Source: Liolophura sinensis (taxonomy: Eukaryota; Mollusca; Polyplacophora; Chitonida; Chitonidae). Taken from it: a stretch of DNA of 64,000 bases. The translations under genes were made by a program, and so were the position numbers. This document shows, piece after piece, positions 47,176 through 61,200 of this stretch (its first letter is position 1; every line of letters starts with the position of its first letter). The stretch lies in contig NC_088295.1 in the NCBI RefSeq assembly GCF_032854445.1, positions 70,522,028-70,586,027 on the forward strand, read 5' to 3'. Below the pieces are notes generated by a model. It did no database searches. It had not been told where the DNA came from and saw only the letters and a program-made list of their open reading frames with translations.

Positions 47176-48475
47176 ATGAATTTGTGCAATGTCTGTTTTG
47201 TCCGAAAGCCATTCACACGGTGTGATATGTAGTATCCACCTGTCAAATTTGGCAAGTCAAATGAAAATAGGCGACGTTATTTCATGTAATTTGTAGAATA
47301 ATATCTTATATATGTGAGTACGTCTTATGAAATAGAGCTTAGGCTAATTGACCCGTTTTCATTTGGCTGGTTGAGTTTGTCATTTTGATTTTACAGTTCA
47401 CATAATAGACTGGAGCTTATCTAACTAATCAGATTGAATGCTCTGTTTTTGTGGCTGTACCCGTAATGGAGCTTTGGCTTGTTGACTTTGATAGGCTTAG
47501 AGATATTGTAGCATTTTAAAACCACAAGGGCTGTTTTCAGACACTTTGTTATATTACCAACCCCAAACATTCTGTCAGATCCAACACCACCCAAGATGCT
47601 ATCACATCTATTGTTGGTACTATACGTAATATTTTTGCAAATGTGTTCTTGATGCTATTGTCCTCGTGGAAAAGCAGGAGCAGTTTTAAGAATCCTGACA
47701 GATGTATGTGGCCCAAGCCGGAGTGCAGTTAAGTGAATCTTTCACCTAATCTCTGGTACCCATGAGTTCATGTTAACACCCACTCAAATAAATACATGTA
47801 TACCATTGGGTACATTTACAAGTATCACCCACTTATTTAGCTTATGACTGGCAGTGTGAAATTTTAATAAATAAGAAAAGAAACCATACTTCTTTATGGG
47901 ATCTGTGTTACGTATTAAGAATGTCAACCATTTAACTTTGCCAGGTTTGAAAAAAAAAAAAACCAAAGTATCCACCATGTACTGTTAAAAGCAAAATCAT
48001 GTGAAAGTTTATATATTAATGACCAGTGCATCATGAAATCTGCACCAAAGGAGAGCATCAGTAAGATTCAGCTTGTGTAACTTTCTGTACTGCTTGTATT
48101 CCAGTTTGAAAAACCTGACCAACTTCGTTCAGTTGATAATCTCACATAAGATTGGAATTCCACATTTACTTTTTTCCAACAGCTTTCACTCAGACCTAAT
48201 AATAAATGAATTCATCATTCTGATTTGCTTCTTGACCCGAGAAAGAATGAAACAGAACTTTAATGGATAATGACAAGAAGTTTTATTTCACACCAAGTGG
48301 CCTGTTTAAATAAGGGATATCTAAATCTAGCAATTCAGTTTGTGATACATGATATACATATGCCAAACCTAACCAAGATATGCATCCTATGTACACAGAA
48401 AGAAGCACAAGTTAATAACAATGTTTACCATTTCTACATAGATAGCTACTAAATAACCCTGACAACCCCAGAACA
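47176..48475. other. Spacer between the convergent CP2 and Rheb genes
   Basis: AT-rich, no gene or family repeat recognised. Several AATAAA-like and TTTATT strings occur, so either transcription unit may end within it. Confidence 0.45.
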
Positions 48476-51400
48476 CTTTTATTCTTCACAGTTAATCAGA
48501 ATAATTGTATACCATGAGTGGGCCCAATGTAATACATCATCTAGTGTCACCATTCCGTTATTCTCGTGTGCATGTTCAAATACACTCAAAACTAAGGTGA
48601 CAATTGTCATGATCAATTTCCAACCTACTACATTTTGGAGGGAAAGAAAGTTAAACAATATTATATTTCTTTGGGTACAGAAACATTCTTTTTTCCCATA
48701 GAATATCGCCCTACCATCCAAACAAACTGTAAAACACCTTTCCACCATCAACAGAACTCTCAGTGTACAGTACTGGGCATGATGAGCCATGGATGAAAAT
48801 TTAGGTAAAGTAATGGCTTATCTTAACAGGGTAAAGACTATGTCTTACATGATGGTACATCATGGAATAATTGACTGTGGTGTATAACTTAGTTGTCCAT
48901 TAAAACAGGTCAATGTTAATGCACTGCAAGATGAATTTAGCCTTTTTTTGAGATCTCAAGTTCTAATCTTCAGCATGTTTGATACTTCAAAGCAAAACAT
49001 TTTTTTGTCCCGACTCTGGCTGAAATATTTTCTCCACTTGATGCTTGTGGCCTACATATAAGCAGTACTAGTACACAAGCTATTTTAGTAATTGTATGCC
49101 CTATAACCATACAATACAAATGTAAACTTTCACAATGTATATTATTTATAGTAATCAAACTTCTATATAGCTTAGGGTCTAGCCTGCTTTATTTTCCAAA
49201 AATCGTAAACATAACGAAACGTGGCAAATTTTATCAAGATCAGAATAAGGTACACATAAAGTGAGTTTATGTTTGTATTTGGTAACGTCTATGTCACCAA
49301 TCACTGGAGTAGTCATTTATGAAGCAAAATTTCCAGACTCCATCTGAGAGCATATCTCCTTAGATAACGTTCTACTTTAATACAGCAGAAGTACAGGGGT
49401 ATTCTCTCTGGCTGTATTCATTTTACCAAAATTCTAATCCTTGCACATTGTGTATACATGCTTGAAATTTGCCCAAACTGATCAAATTCCCTGATAAACT
49501 GAGAACACAGACATAACACTGTCACACTTAGTCATTTCTTGCTAACCTCATACAGTTATTGGTCCAGTTCAAAGCTTACATGCTGCATCTAGTAATAACA
49601 GACTATTATGCTTTTCATTAGTAATTTTTAAACTTTTTGTGAACTGCAACACAATAAAATTCAGCTGACAGTTAAATTTCGACAGTCACATGTATGAAAT
49701 GGGTGCATGGAGATGTTCATACCAGAACAAAAGCTCTTTCTTTCCTGATCACATAATATTGTAAAAGCATGCTTTCCTTTAACGATCACTTCATGGAGCT
49801 TCAATATACATGTACAAGTGTATTCGTAAGACTCTCGAACTATGCAAATTGTTTTCCACAGAAATTATAGGTGACTACAATATTTCTAGAACAGAACCCT
49901 TTTCACACAAGCTTGTTGAAAGCATATAACATGCATTTCAAATAAGAAATTTAAGCCACATTTTGAACATCTTGGCGTACTTTCCCAATAGAACAATATT
50001 CCATTGCTCCATTAATGGAGGTCAGAAACCCGAAAAGAGCTCTTTAAATGTCACAATTTATTTCCCTGATTAGGATTGAACACCATACACAAAAATAAAA
50101 AAAATTACACAATGGCTGTCAGGTTTTCAAGAGGATGAAACTAAGCAGAAAAAAACACTGCACCTTGCCAGGATATAACTCCCACCTTAAAACTACAGCT
50201 GAACCAGCATGAGCTAGATTTGAAAAAACGGACGCATTAGTCAGGATTTGACAGCCTACGACAAGGTCCACACATTAAAGTCAGGCTGACTGCAGACGTT
50301 CACAACAAATAATGTAAAATACCAACAGCAATTTCATAGGTGCCAATGGAACATTTTAACATATTAAAATTCTACATGTGAAGATAAAGATATAATGAAT
50401 AAGGATTAACAATTACACAAATGTAATAATAAAGATTGCTAAGATATATATTTATTGAAGCACTGATCAAAAGGAATGATGGAAGGAGTAGAAGCCAGTT
50501 TTCTTGAAATGATCTGCATTGTATTTTAACGAAATGTGCAGTCTATGACAGAAGCTATGACAATGTATATTACACAGTAAGATATGTGTTGTACATGAAG
50601 CCCTATAGCCAAGCCATCAAGGATGGGTAGTTACACTGTTGAAGCAGTACTACAGTACACTGTTCAGTTAGTCTAGGCTGATTATATATTCACAGCTGAG
50701 GAGAATATATACCACAACAAACACTATAAGCAAAGGCCGACACTCAACATGGTTGTTGCAATGGTTAATCAGTTCTTGCATTTTGTACACAGGTTACAAA
50801 TTTATTCATCAAATTGACCCCCCACCCCAACCCCACAAAGAAAAAGACACACTGACAATCTCAAAATCCAAATGTGATAGATGGTGAGTTAAAACCTGGG
50901 TTATTTATTCTAGCTTCTCGCATGTTACATTTTGTGAATTAAACACACATGTCGATTTCTGACTCACCACATGTACAATGGTCTTATCTGGCATGTACAT
51001 GTAACATACCGATGCGTAAAGCCCAGTGGCTGACATGACAAGATTAAGTAGAGCTATAGTCTTACAACTTAATCTCTGCATTGGTCATTGCAAAATATAT
51101 ACATGTGTATAGCATTTGATGCCATAAGGCCCACAAAAATATTGGCATGGCAAAACATACTTAAAAAAAAAAAACGCTTAAAATTTGATGAATTCTGATG
51201 CCATGTAAGAAAATCTTGCAAATACACCCTTCTGTAGCTTTCTTAAATAGTTTTCCAGGAATCTTAGTACAATTAATGGATTTAACTTTTCACAACAGTG
51301 TGAAACAAATCAATAAACACATTAACCACAGATCTAAAATCATCAGGTCAACCACCACCCAGTTATCATTCGACTTGAAGGTATATGTAACTCATGTAAC

Positions 51401-51944
51401 CCAAGATGGGAGACCTCTTCCACAACAACCTTAAGCGAATCTAACAGCACATAACCACAACTAACTAAAAACTGTGCCTAACAAACAGATCTTATAAGCC
51501 CATATCCATGATTTGAGACGACTGATGAAGGATGAAGACAAGAACATCTGGATATTTGTCATGTCTATAGGACAAACATACATGATTGCTAACAATGCTG
51601 CTGGCAGAAAGGCAGCACTATATCCACCAACCAGCTCACAAGCGTTCCTCACACACGAATATATAATGATGACTGATCACGTTCCAGAGAACATCAGTTT
51701 CGTAGCACCTCTAATTAGCTGTGAAATCTGCAGCAGTCATCGCCTCAAAACACTTTTCCAGGGTCACTGTACGATATCAGTGATATGGATATGGAGTTCA
51801 TGTAAAAAGTTGCGATCGTCAATGTACGTGGATGTACAGTGAGTGGTGAACAGACTTCAGTACTGTCAATGCACTGGGTCAGGGTAACAGATATATGTGT
51901 ATGGTGCAGGAGTTCTGAGGACACCTTGACGACAGCTCCACTAT
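48476..51944 (-). other. Probable 3' untranslated region of Rheb
   Basis: Downstream of the Rheb stop on the minus strand. No coding-like frame is visible. A minus-strand AATAAA (tttatt at 48,479-48,484) is a plausible end; nearer signals may also be used. The extent is inferred, not shown. Confidence 0.35.
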
Positions 51945-54900
51945 TCAAGACAACACACAGCCACTCTTCTCTGGTACAGTGCCCTCTGATTTTTCTATAG
52001 CCAGCAAAATCTGGTGAAAGATTTCTGTAACACTCTGTAAAGATATGGAAATGAAACAAAATGAAAACTGAGCCTTTATTCCATGGAATCCACAGATTTG
52101 CAACAATATGCATGCAGGTGTTTTGTAGATAAAAGAGTTCAGTTATACTGACATTCAGGTACAAGTATTAAATCAGTTATGATCACACTAACAAAAACAC
52201 AGCTTGAAAACTGGTACCCACAACAGACAAACATTTAAATGTGCTAAATTTTGTGAAGAGGACTACAGGGTATTAAAGATGGTATTTAAGGAATTTGTTT
52301 TGCAAGGAGATCTGATTTACGAAGAAGTAACACAGACATGTAGTTCACAATTATGGTGTTTATGTTGTTGATCACTGTTTTTAGCTGGTAAATCAAAAAA
52401 TCTTCTGCCTACCACACACATATTAACCACTTACATGATTTTCTTTAGCAGAAGCTTCAAGAAAAGATGCCTTCCACGTGTCTGCTAGCTTCTTGCCATC
52501 CTCGATACTTACAACCCTGCAAAGCAATACATAAATTCATGACTGCTTATGCACTAAATACCAATGTAACCGAGGCAATTTATAAAACCGTGAATCTTCA
52601 AAAGAAATGTATATATCATTTCCTAAATTATTGAGACTTAAACAAGACAAAAAAAAAAAAAAAAAAAAAAAAAAACAATTCAAGGATGCATACATGAAGT
52701 TAGTTGTTATGTAGTTTCCCAAGTACAGTCAATGACAGATTCTCACAGAAACTCTGTAACAGGTAGTATATAGCCAAAGACAATCGTCTTACCTTTCCAT
52801 CCTGAGGTCTGTCTTGTTGCCTACGAGCACAAGTGGAACTCTGAAGAATAATTCAAAGCAAAATATCACCTACTTGATATGCAATGTATGATGCTTTCAA
52901 GATCCCTGAAACATCTATAAAGACTTTAATCAGTGTTATTGGGGATTTTATCAATACCTTAGGACTTTGAAAAAGATCAATTACCTGTTGTTACACTGGT
53001 GCTTACAGATTTACCACATTCTTTCTCACAACACAGCTGGCCAAAGAATAGAGTGCAAACTGTGCATATTATCAAGAAAGGGAAAAAAAACTCACTGTGT
53101 GTTTCCTTTCATGTCCACTATCTTGTCATAAATAGCGTGAACTACATCAAAACTGAAATAAAATATACCCACACAATAACTTTAACTACAATAATCAGTA
53201 GATGGAAAGAAAGTACATCTCTCCCAAATTACAAGATGCTATTCAATTCAGGCCAGTGGTAAATATGTTTTTATAACAAGTTGTTGTTGCACACATTTAC
53301 ATATACACTGCAATAAAAAACATTTCAGTGTAAATTTGAAATTTTCTAGCTTGTCAGCACATAGAATAACCACCACTGCTGTACATTATGTTACATATAT
53401 ATCACATGCCAATGACCTCATACAATGCTCACCACTAACACAGTTGGCTGATTATGTCTCACTAAAACAGCCCTTTATTGAAGGAGAGATATCTCATCAT
53501 GCAAATTCAGAGAAATGCTGGACACATCTGAAGGACAACACAGTGTATGGTATATTATAAGGAAATGATGACCAGATTTTAATTTTAGAAAATTAGCTAG
53601 ATATGAGAACAGTTATTGGAGGAGTCTTTTCTTGCCCTATAGTATTAAAGAAAATAGATCTTACCTCTTTTGTGAGTTGACAGAGTAGACTAAAACATAA
53701 CCATCTATGTTCATAAAATAGGACTGAGGTAACAAGGAATATTCATCCTAAAACAGACAAAAGAGGATAAATATCTATCTTTATCAATTACATTTATTGT
53801 GTAAACACTGATTATCTAAATTTACTGTGCTCCCTTTAATTTCATGGAAACAAGAAATGATCAAGGCGCAGTATATATTGCATATGTATTTATTTAATTG
53901 GTGTTTTCAATGTATTCAAGGATTTTTCATTTATACATTTATGGGTGTAATGGGAGGAAATGGGAGAGCCCAGAATAAATCACCACTTTGTGTTTGTGAA
54001 ACATCCAGACATTATTAAAGCTATGTACAGCCAAACTAGCAAAAGCTGGATTAAGCATTTTGAGTCTGTCACTTCACTGGTTAAATGACAATTGGCTTTG
54101 GCAAAATCAATGCTTCTGTCAAATGATAAGTAATTATGTAAGCATAATATTAATCAATGTAGTTACCTGACCAGCTGTGTCAACCAGCTGAAGGGAGTAT
54201 TCTTGACCTTTCATCTTCATTGTTTTGTTGAAAGCTGAAACCAATATAACAGAATATTAAAAAAATTAAGCAAACCTAATACCACATAAATTGCTTTCAT
54301 TAATAATGATAACGCACAATGTTACACGATCCAGTCCTTCACATACTGCTATGTCTCAGAAGTAACTAAGTGTCCTGTACTTTGAAGATTCCTGCTGATA
54401 TACCCTTATCTGACACTTTCCCACAGTATAGCTATACTTTACCATCAGCTTAGTCCGAGATTGCTCTGACGTTAGATTTGGCAAAAGTTTTGTCCCGCCA
54501 CGGATGGCCCCAAACCAACGTCAGAGCACACTCCATTTAAAAAGCTGATGCAGTTGCCAAGGCAAGTTGTCATGGCGTTTGAGAAATAAAATTAATGTTA
54601 AATACATCTCCACAGACTTAAATTTGCAGACACACATATGTATGTTCCATATCTTTTCTGTTGATTTATCACAAGCCCAACGTTGATCAGTTATTTCCTA
54701 GGTTGTGTGGGCCAGAGATTCCTTGGTGATGCTCAAAATGAACGGCCGTACTGAACAGCCGTACTGAACGGCTGAACAGCCGTGACATATCTGACATGGG
54801 CATTTAACTGCATCAGGTTTTTAAATGGAGCGTGCTCCGATTTTTTTGGGGGGGGGGGGGGGCAAGGGCGCTATGGCTGGACAAAATTTTGCCAAACCTA

Positions 54901-57186
54901 AGGTCAAAGTAATCTCGGACTACCACATCAGCTATCAATACAACTGTACATGACTGAATACGTACATAATCTTTAACTACTTAGATATATAAATCTAAAA
55001 CAAATTTAACTCCCTGAGGTGTTCTATGACCCACTTCTGGTAGCTATAGCAGAGTGCTGTGGCTATAGCAGCCCATGGTAACAGGACTCCAATATGGCCA
55101 CCTGGCTATTGTGCTGCCAAGGTGATGACGTCACCTGCAACCCCTCTACATGTACTCACTGTTCTCTATCGTTGGGTCGTAGGAGTCCACAAACTGGTTC
55201 TCAACAAACTGGATGGTCAGTGAAGATTTGCCTACAAAAAACACCAACAAACAAGCCTTCAAAGTAAATTCTTTGGAATGCATACAAGAATCTACCAGTG
55301 CTTATACCACTTATTTTCACCCAGGAATACAAATTTCTTTCTAAAGGCCGGGGTTGAATCTGCACCTTCTTGTCCTCATGGTTGGGAGTCGCATATCTTA
55401 CTTACCACAACATTAATTCATTCATGAATATAATGGTGATCAGAATTATTTATTTGAGGAAATTTGGCCTGGCCACATACCACAACTAACACTTGTAAAA
55501 ACCTTTACGCTGAAAACTCAGCTGAACCTCTGGACATGGGGACTCGCCACAATATGGCTGGAATATTGCTGAGGTGGCATTTAGCCATTATTACTCGTTC
55601 ATTCTGAATATATGACTATCTTGGTCACGGGTGAATAGATAGTGCTGATGATGATTAATATTTTTGAAGAACAGATGACTTGCACTAGTGACCACATTAG
55701 ATCTCAAACAAAAGTTCAATGTCCAAGGTACATCAATGAGATAATGAAATTCTTTCTAAAATATCCAACATGGCCATGAGCATAAGTTATGTATATACCC
55801 TTCTTCTTCAACTTTAGCATCCATAAATGAGCCTTTATCCTTGGGCGAGTTTACGTGCTGTTTTGTTCCAAAGAGAAAGATGGATAATGTATGACTAAGT
55901 CCTTACATATCTGTCTCAATTACAAACCATGAAATGTAAATGTGCATTATATAACTAATTGCAGTGATTTAAAATCTGATGCACAAGAACAGTTGTATTA
56001 TTACAAAACAGAATGGATTCAACGCTGTACTTCATGTACTTAAAGTGCTGGAATGTAATGCAGAAGACATCAACTAACAAACATGTTAGTTACAGCTTTA
56101 AGTCACAGTTCACTGTGGCCGAAAAAGTGAATGCCGTGTTTAGGTATTTCAATTGTTAATAAGAATATTGGGCTTATAAAACAGGACACACAGTAATTAT
56201 ATTTTCAAGTACAAGTGCTACTGCTGAATGCTTCATTATGTTTGTAACAGTTTTCTGTACACTGTCTGTGACTGTTTATGCATCACTCTACAATATAAAA
56301 TGAATCATATACATGTATTTCTGAGTCAAGGTTGTTGCGGTCTTTGTTGAGCGAAGGCTTATCCGGTTTCAGATAGGTTTTTAAGATATCCAGTTTTAAA
56401 TGGCACCCCCCCCACCCCCAAATAATAATATATTGGCTTGACAGGGATTATCAAATCATTTGATTTATCATGTATGTTTAAAAGTAAAGTCGGGCAATGT
56501 TTGTTAACCTAGAGAGGCAGATATCAACTTCGCTATGTTCACTGTTGCCGAGTTGTGAAAATGCAACATGATTCATGACAAAGCATTACGCTGCCATCAT
56601 ACATCATAGCTCATGAATATTGGTTTTGGTTTTGACTTTTGTGAACTGAGATACATGTGTAAACAGGCAGGTCAATGTTACTCTGTAACACACGTTTTTC
56701 AGGTTTAGTACATGGCTGGCAATCTAACCACTCAGCCTTGAAGTAAATTTTAACGGGAAATGAATGAACAGTGAGATATACGATATATTTAAAACGTTCT
56801 TTAGGTGTTACCGACATGTCATTTAAACAATCTGATAAATCAAACTGAAAAACAACCTCTAACCTCAGTCGTCCTAAGTGGCTTGAGGTGTTACACACTT
56901 CTGATAGGTCAACTTGAACACCAATAGGGGGGGCCTACCCAATCGAGAATGATGATGACTGCCCATATGGATACTACGTCTAAATTTGACCAGTTTTGAC
57001 TGTAATGACTCAATTTACCAGGCTTACTTTAACAGAGAATTGGCCTAAGACCGTAAGAGGCCCAAACATATAAAATGGTCAGCTATACGCCACCTGCTAG
57101 AGCTAAGGTCGTATAACGTGCTTACCAACACTACGGAATCCCATCAGAGCGATCCTCCTCTGTTTCGACAAGGCTTTTGGTGGCAT
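51945..57186 (-). CDS. Rheb: Rheb small GTPase (186 aa, 8 coding exons)
   Basis: Coding segments, in transcript order: 57,126-57,186; 55,160-55,231; 54,167-54,234; 53,665-53,747; 53,096-53,152; 52,793-52,840; 52,435-52,516; 51,945-52,034. All GT-AG, phases agree, 186 residues versus 184 in human. Visible: P-loop GFRSVGKSS with the Rheb-typical Arg at the Ras Gly12 position; effector loop [13 protein letters not shown]; switch II DTAGQDEYS; base-binding NKTD and SAK; C-terminal CaaX box CVLS. Known role: GTP-bound, farnesylated Rheb on lysosomal and other endomembranes activates mTORC1, and TSC2 stimulates its GTP hydrolysis. The start is the only ATG before the P-loop in the exon ([11 protein letters not shown]). 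No break or missing key residue was seen. Confidence 0.97.
53885..54000 (-). mobile_element. Diverged SINE family A fragment
   Basis: tatttatttaattggtgttt, attcaaggatttttcattta and gtaatgggaggaaatgggag correspond to the reverse complement of the family A tail and middle. It lies in Rheb intron 3. Confidence 0.6.
54451..54925. mobile_element. MITE-like element with long inverted ends in Rheb intron 2
   Basis: Left end tagtccgagattgctctgac, ttagatttggcaaaagtttt; the right end in reverse complement is tagtccgagattactttgac, cttaggtttggcaaaatttt. Further inward the arms also match (ccatttaaaaagctgatgca against tgcatcaggtttttaaatgg). Each end is flanked by catcagct (54,443-54,450; 54,926-54,933). 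About 475 bases with no open frame; contains a G run at 54,848-54,863. Confidence 0.75.
55485..55615 (+). mobile_element. SINE 3' fragment of a third type
   Basis: gggactcgccacaatatggc then tggaatattgctgaggtggc. This resembles a common mollusc SINE tail (recalled, not searched). Decayed; in Rheb intron 1. Confidence 0.45.
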
Positions 57187-58239
57187 TTTGAGAACTTCGA
57201 TTACAATCTACCGCGGTATAAACTATACAACCGTTTGAAATATACGATCCTCCAGAAATCTTTACATGTTTTACGTGTCGCTCCTTGAGTCCAATCTACG
57301 ACCAAATCAAATTTCTACGAAAACTTTCACTCGTGGCCGAGAAACCTTTGCAAACAAAAAGTAAACGCACACAAATTTAGCTGTGCCGAAAGTTGGAACC
57401 GATCAGTCATGCACGACAATAAATTTCCACATGTCTTGCAGAGTCACCTCCCCTTTTTCCATCCACAGAGACTGGACAAAGCTAAGTTTTACCTACAGAT
57501 ACACTCAACCGTACAGGCGACAAAATATGTCGGTCAAACGTCACTCGTGACCTACATATACGAACCTCAGCTCAAAACATAATTTAACACGAACAAACCA
57601 GACAAGTCTGTTTTACCTTTTGCAGTGTACATGCAGCTCTTTACAAGTATGCCACCGATAAGGCGTATTATTATTTCGTGGAGGCTGAATGATCGAGGTA
57701 CAGGTAGTTGTACCGGATTAGTTATTTGATTGATGTTTAACGCCTTCCTCCAGAATTTTTTACTCAAACTCCGGAGTTCCTAGAGTAAACCACCACTTTA
57801 AATCAGGTCAGGTACCGATATATTTTAGGTCATCTAGGCCTATAGCTGACAAATGTGCTGAAATCTTTTATCAAAGGCTTCTGTAGCTTTTCATCAGTGC
57901 TTACAGAGTCTTTATTGCCCTTATCAATGCTCAGAAGCGCCGTGTCTTCTCATTAATGCTGCAGTCAGCTCTAGTATCTCGGCGAAATGCGAAGTAGTAA
58001 ACAGCGTCTTATTCTTTGAAAAATCATTCAGCTGCAGCTTTCCGCGATGTGTAAGCTGTAGGTGTGGGCGACCTAGTAGGGAGTTGAAAAGTGATTCCCT
58101 GCTATAGGTCGAGTGGATGGTGAAGGTCGTCCATAGCTGAAAGATAAGCTACAGCGTTTGCAACCGGGTACATGTACGTGTCCAGGTGGATTGTTGATGC
58201 ATCCCTCACTGCTGGAACATCTCCGGAAATTCACCAGCG
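57187..58239. promoter_or_regulatory. Divergent intergenic region between Rheb and the aminotransferase
   Basis: About 1 kb separates the two start codons, which point away from each other. Promoters of both genes should lie here. No TATA box or clear initiator was identified. A SINE tail fragment (minus) sits at about 57,720-57,775 (ttatttgattgatgtttaac). Confidence 0.4.
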
Positions 58240-61200
58240 ATGGATATGCTTCGTTCAGATTTGTGCGAGTATAAACCGGCAAGCAACTTGCAGTTGAATG
58301 AGACCATTCGTGAGCAGATCTCCGAGGCAGGACTATCCACCACCTGGCTTTCGGCCAGTCCCCCTTCCCCACGATTTTCTGTGCTACGGAAGCTCTGAAA
58401 CGGTTTGCAGGGGTCAACGAAACGGTTTGCAGGGGTCAACGATTATCTGCCGGTCAACGGTAGGTTGATCTTGACTCTTGTCTTGATAGTAAGACCGGGG
58501 TTAGGGCCTTAAGTAAAATTGTGAGCGGGATGGTCACCGTCATTTATCTTTATTCCGTGTCTAACGTGGATAGGAAAACTCTCCAAGGCGTTCTCAGTAA
58601 CAACAGGCATTTATTACACATAACAACATGGGAGTGACCAGACTCTGAGGTCCTTACAGGTCAACTCCCTCACCTCTTCTCTTAGAGAAACAACCATATT
58701 TATACATACAATAGTTTGTGTACCTAACTATTAGTAACAGTTGCTGGTTTGAGGTATAAACTTGTTCTTTAATAACAAACACTGACTGATCAGTCAAATA
58801 CATGTGGAAAGTTAATTTACTTAACTCTGCATACTTAATCTACCTAACTGTCAGTGTTAATGTACATGAATTATTAGGATGACCAGCATATAGCTGGTCA
58901 CAATAGCCTGCTACCTGTCGTAAACTCGAGCATTATCTTTTAATTCCAGGCTTCACTCTTCATTGTGCCCGTACTCAATGACCATGCCATGTGAAATGTA
59001 GGTATATACATGGAGCATATGCTGACATTTACTGACCTACATGTGAAGACTGGTAGCCTATACATGCACTGATTTGGCCTAGGTTCTATAAGCCTAGATA
59101 CAGTATACAGCAAAATGAAAAAATGAGGTGAATAGTTATACACCTTGACTGTGGACCAACGCGACGTACATGCAAAATCATCTCTACGTGTATAAAAGTA
59201 AAAGCTAAATGTAAATTCTAAGGTGAAAGTATAATCTTAACCAGAAAAGACAACCAAATGTAAGTACACCACATTAAAAAGCCTACCTTTTTATTTTTGT
59301 AATGTTGCATTGTTGAGATATTGCAGATGAAAGTAAGTAAAATACTACACACTGAGAAAATCAAAAAGCCGCTATCTCCCCAATATTAACCAACCAGGCA
59401 CAACTTAGTTATTTCTGTAATCGAAGAACGCATCTGTTTCCACTGACGTCAAGCGGATCTTGTTCTGCATTTTATGCTCATGCATATTCTTATGCCCGAA
59501 GCCCTCTTAACGTTAAGAGCACGTAACTACTTTGGCGACGTAATGCCTACAGTGCTGGTTGCCACATGGTAGTTACGTTCTCCTAACGTTAAGAGGGCTT
59601 CGTGCAAGTGGGCCCAATGGGCGTTACATATGTACAAACGTTCTCAACATATGTATAAGTGAAGAGAAGCTTTATACGTGGAAAAATAAAAATACATATG
59701 TACATGTATAAAAAATGTACAAATGTACAAACGACAAATGTACAATTGTTTGGCACATGTGTAAACAGTTGGTGATTAAAAATCGAAAAGGCTCTGAAAA
59801 GTATGCATGGAAGAGTGTTCGAAAAATGCTGTCACAGAGATCTGAAAAAGGAAAAAAAAAGACAAACAAGTACATACAAAGTGGACATCCATTGCAGTAC
59901 ACAATGGGTACAAACACCCATATGGAATAATTAAAAACCTTTATGTTTTTATTCACAATATGGCGCATTCTGCTGTTGCCCTCGTGAATATCTGTGGAAA
60001 TTTTAAATGTAGGCTTGCACTAAGATACTATCGGGCCTTTTTCCAGTTACTTTATATACAGCACTTCATAAAACTCAATCCATCTGAAGGGATTGATTTT
60101 CATTTTTTTGTGTCATAACGTCAAACAATAGCAGACTATTCTGTCTTGCGGGCACTCCTGGTACTGATAACTAAATCATGGAAGATCAAATAAACTTCCA
60201 CCTAACCTGAGATAGAAATAGTCTGACACTTAATGACGTCCACACAGCTAAAATATATACAGCAAACAAAGGCTAAGCTATTATATATCTTTGCAACTTT
60301 GCACCTTGACTTTTGCCCAAATTTTCCAGTATACTATACAATACTATACAACAGTACAGACAAAATGTAAATGGAAAATGTATTTGTACATTTGTACGAT
60401 ATGTATTTGTTGCATTTCATATGTGTTACCCATGTCTGGGACTATTTTTGTGTTGTAATGCCCTATTCGTCAGGTATTTAATGGAATGCAAGACTATGGC
60501 TTAAGTTCACTGCGCCAATATTACAGCCATATCGTGGAGATAGGTAGAATGATAATAGTTTCTACTCGTATATAGATTATTCACAGTTTAAATATTTCTT
60601 CGGTTTTATCAAGGATTACTGGAATTACGCCTGCAAATATCTCATTTCCACCTCCGATATGATGGACTTACAATCGACTCGGAGGATATTGTGGTCGGTG
60701 CGGGCAGTAAGCAGCTCATCTACTTGCTTATGACAGTATTTGGTGGAGGTAAATGTCTTCATGCTATCCAAATCATGTTGTCTAAAACGGAAATAAAGGT
60801 GTACAGAATGTCGAAAGTAACCAACCTCGTTCTTTTAACAATTGGATGGACAGGCCTCACCGACTAACCTGGCCAGTGTAGTACTCCAAACCGCAAGGTG
60901 TGCGGAGACGGAGCAACCAAGAGACTTATTTTCAGCGAATGACTTCAACGGAAATTACTAGTAATTGCTTTGATTTATTACACTGTAAATCCTTTTCAAT
61001 GACGTAATGACACCTGTATTACTACTTTTTGTATAGCATCTTCTTCTGATCATTCTGCCATGACGTCACATTATATGAACTGCATTCATGCGGTAAAATA
61101 CGCATGTATATAAATAAATATGCAAATATGCACATGCAGAACTTAATAATTTCATTGTTTTCAGTCTTGTTGATGTTAAATTTACAGGTAATTTTGTTTT

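Noticed and set aside
58073-58439. Minus-strand frames opposite aminotransferase exon 1
   Set aside because: Antisense shadows; the plus strand holds the family motifs.
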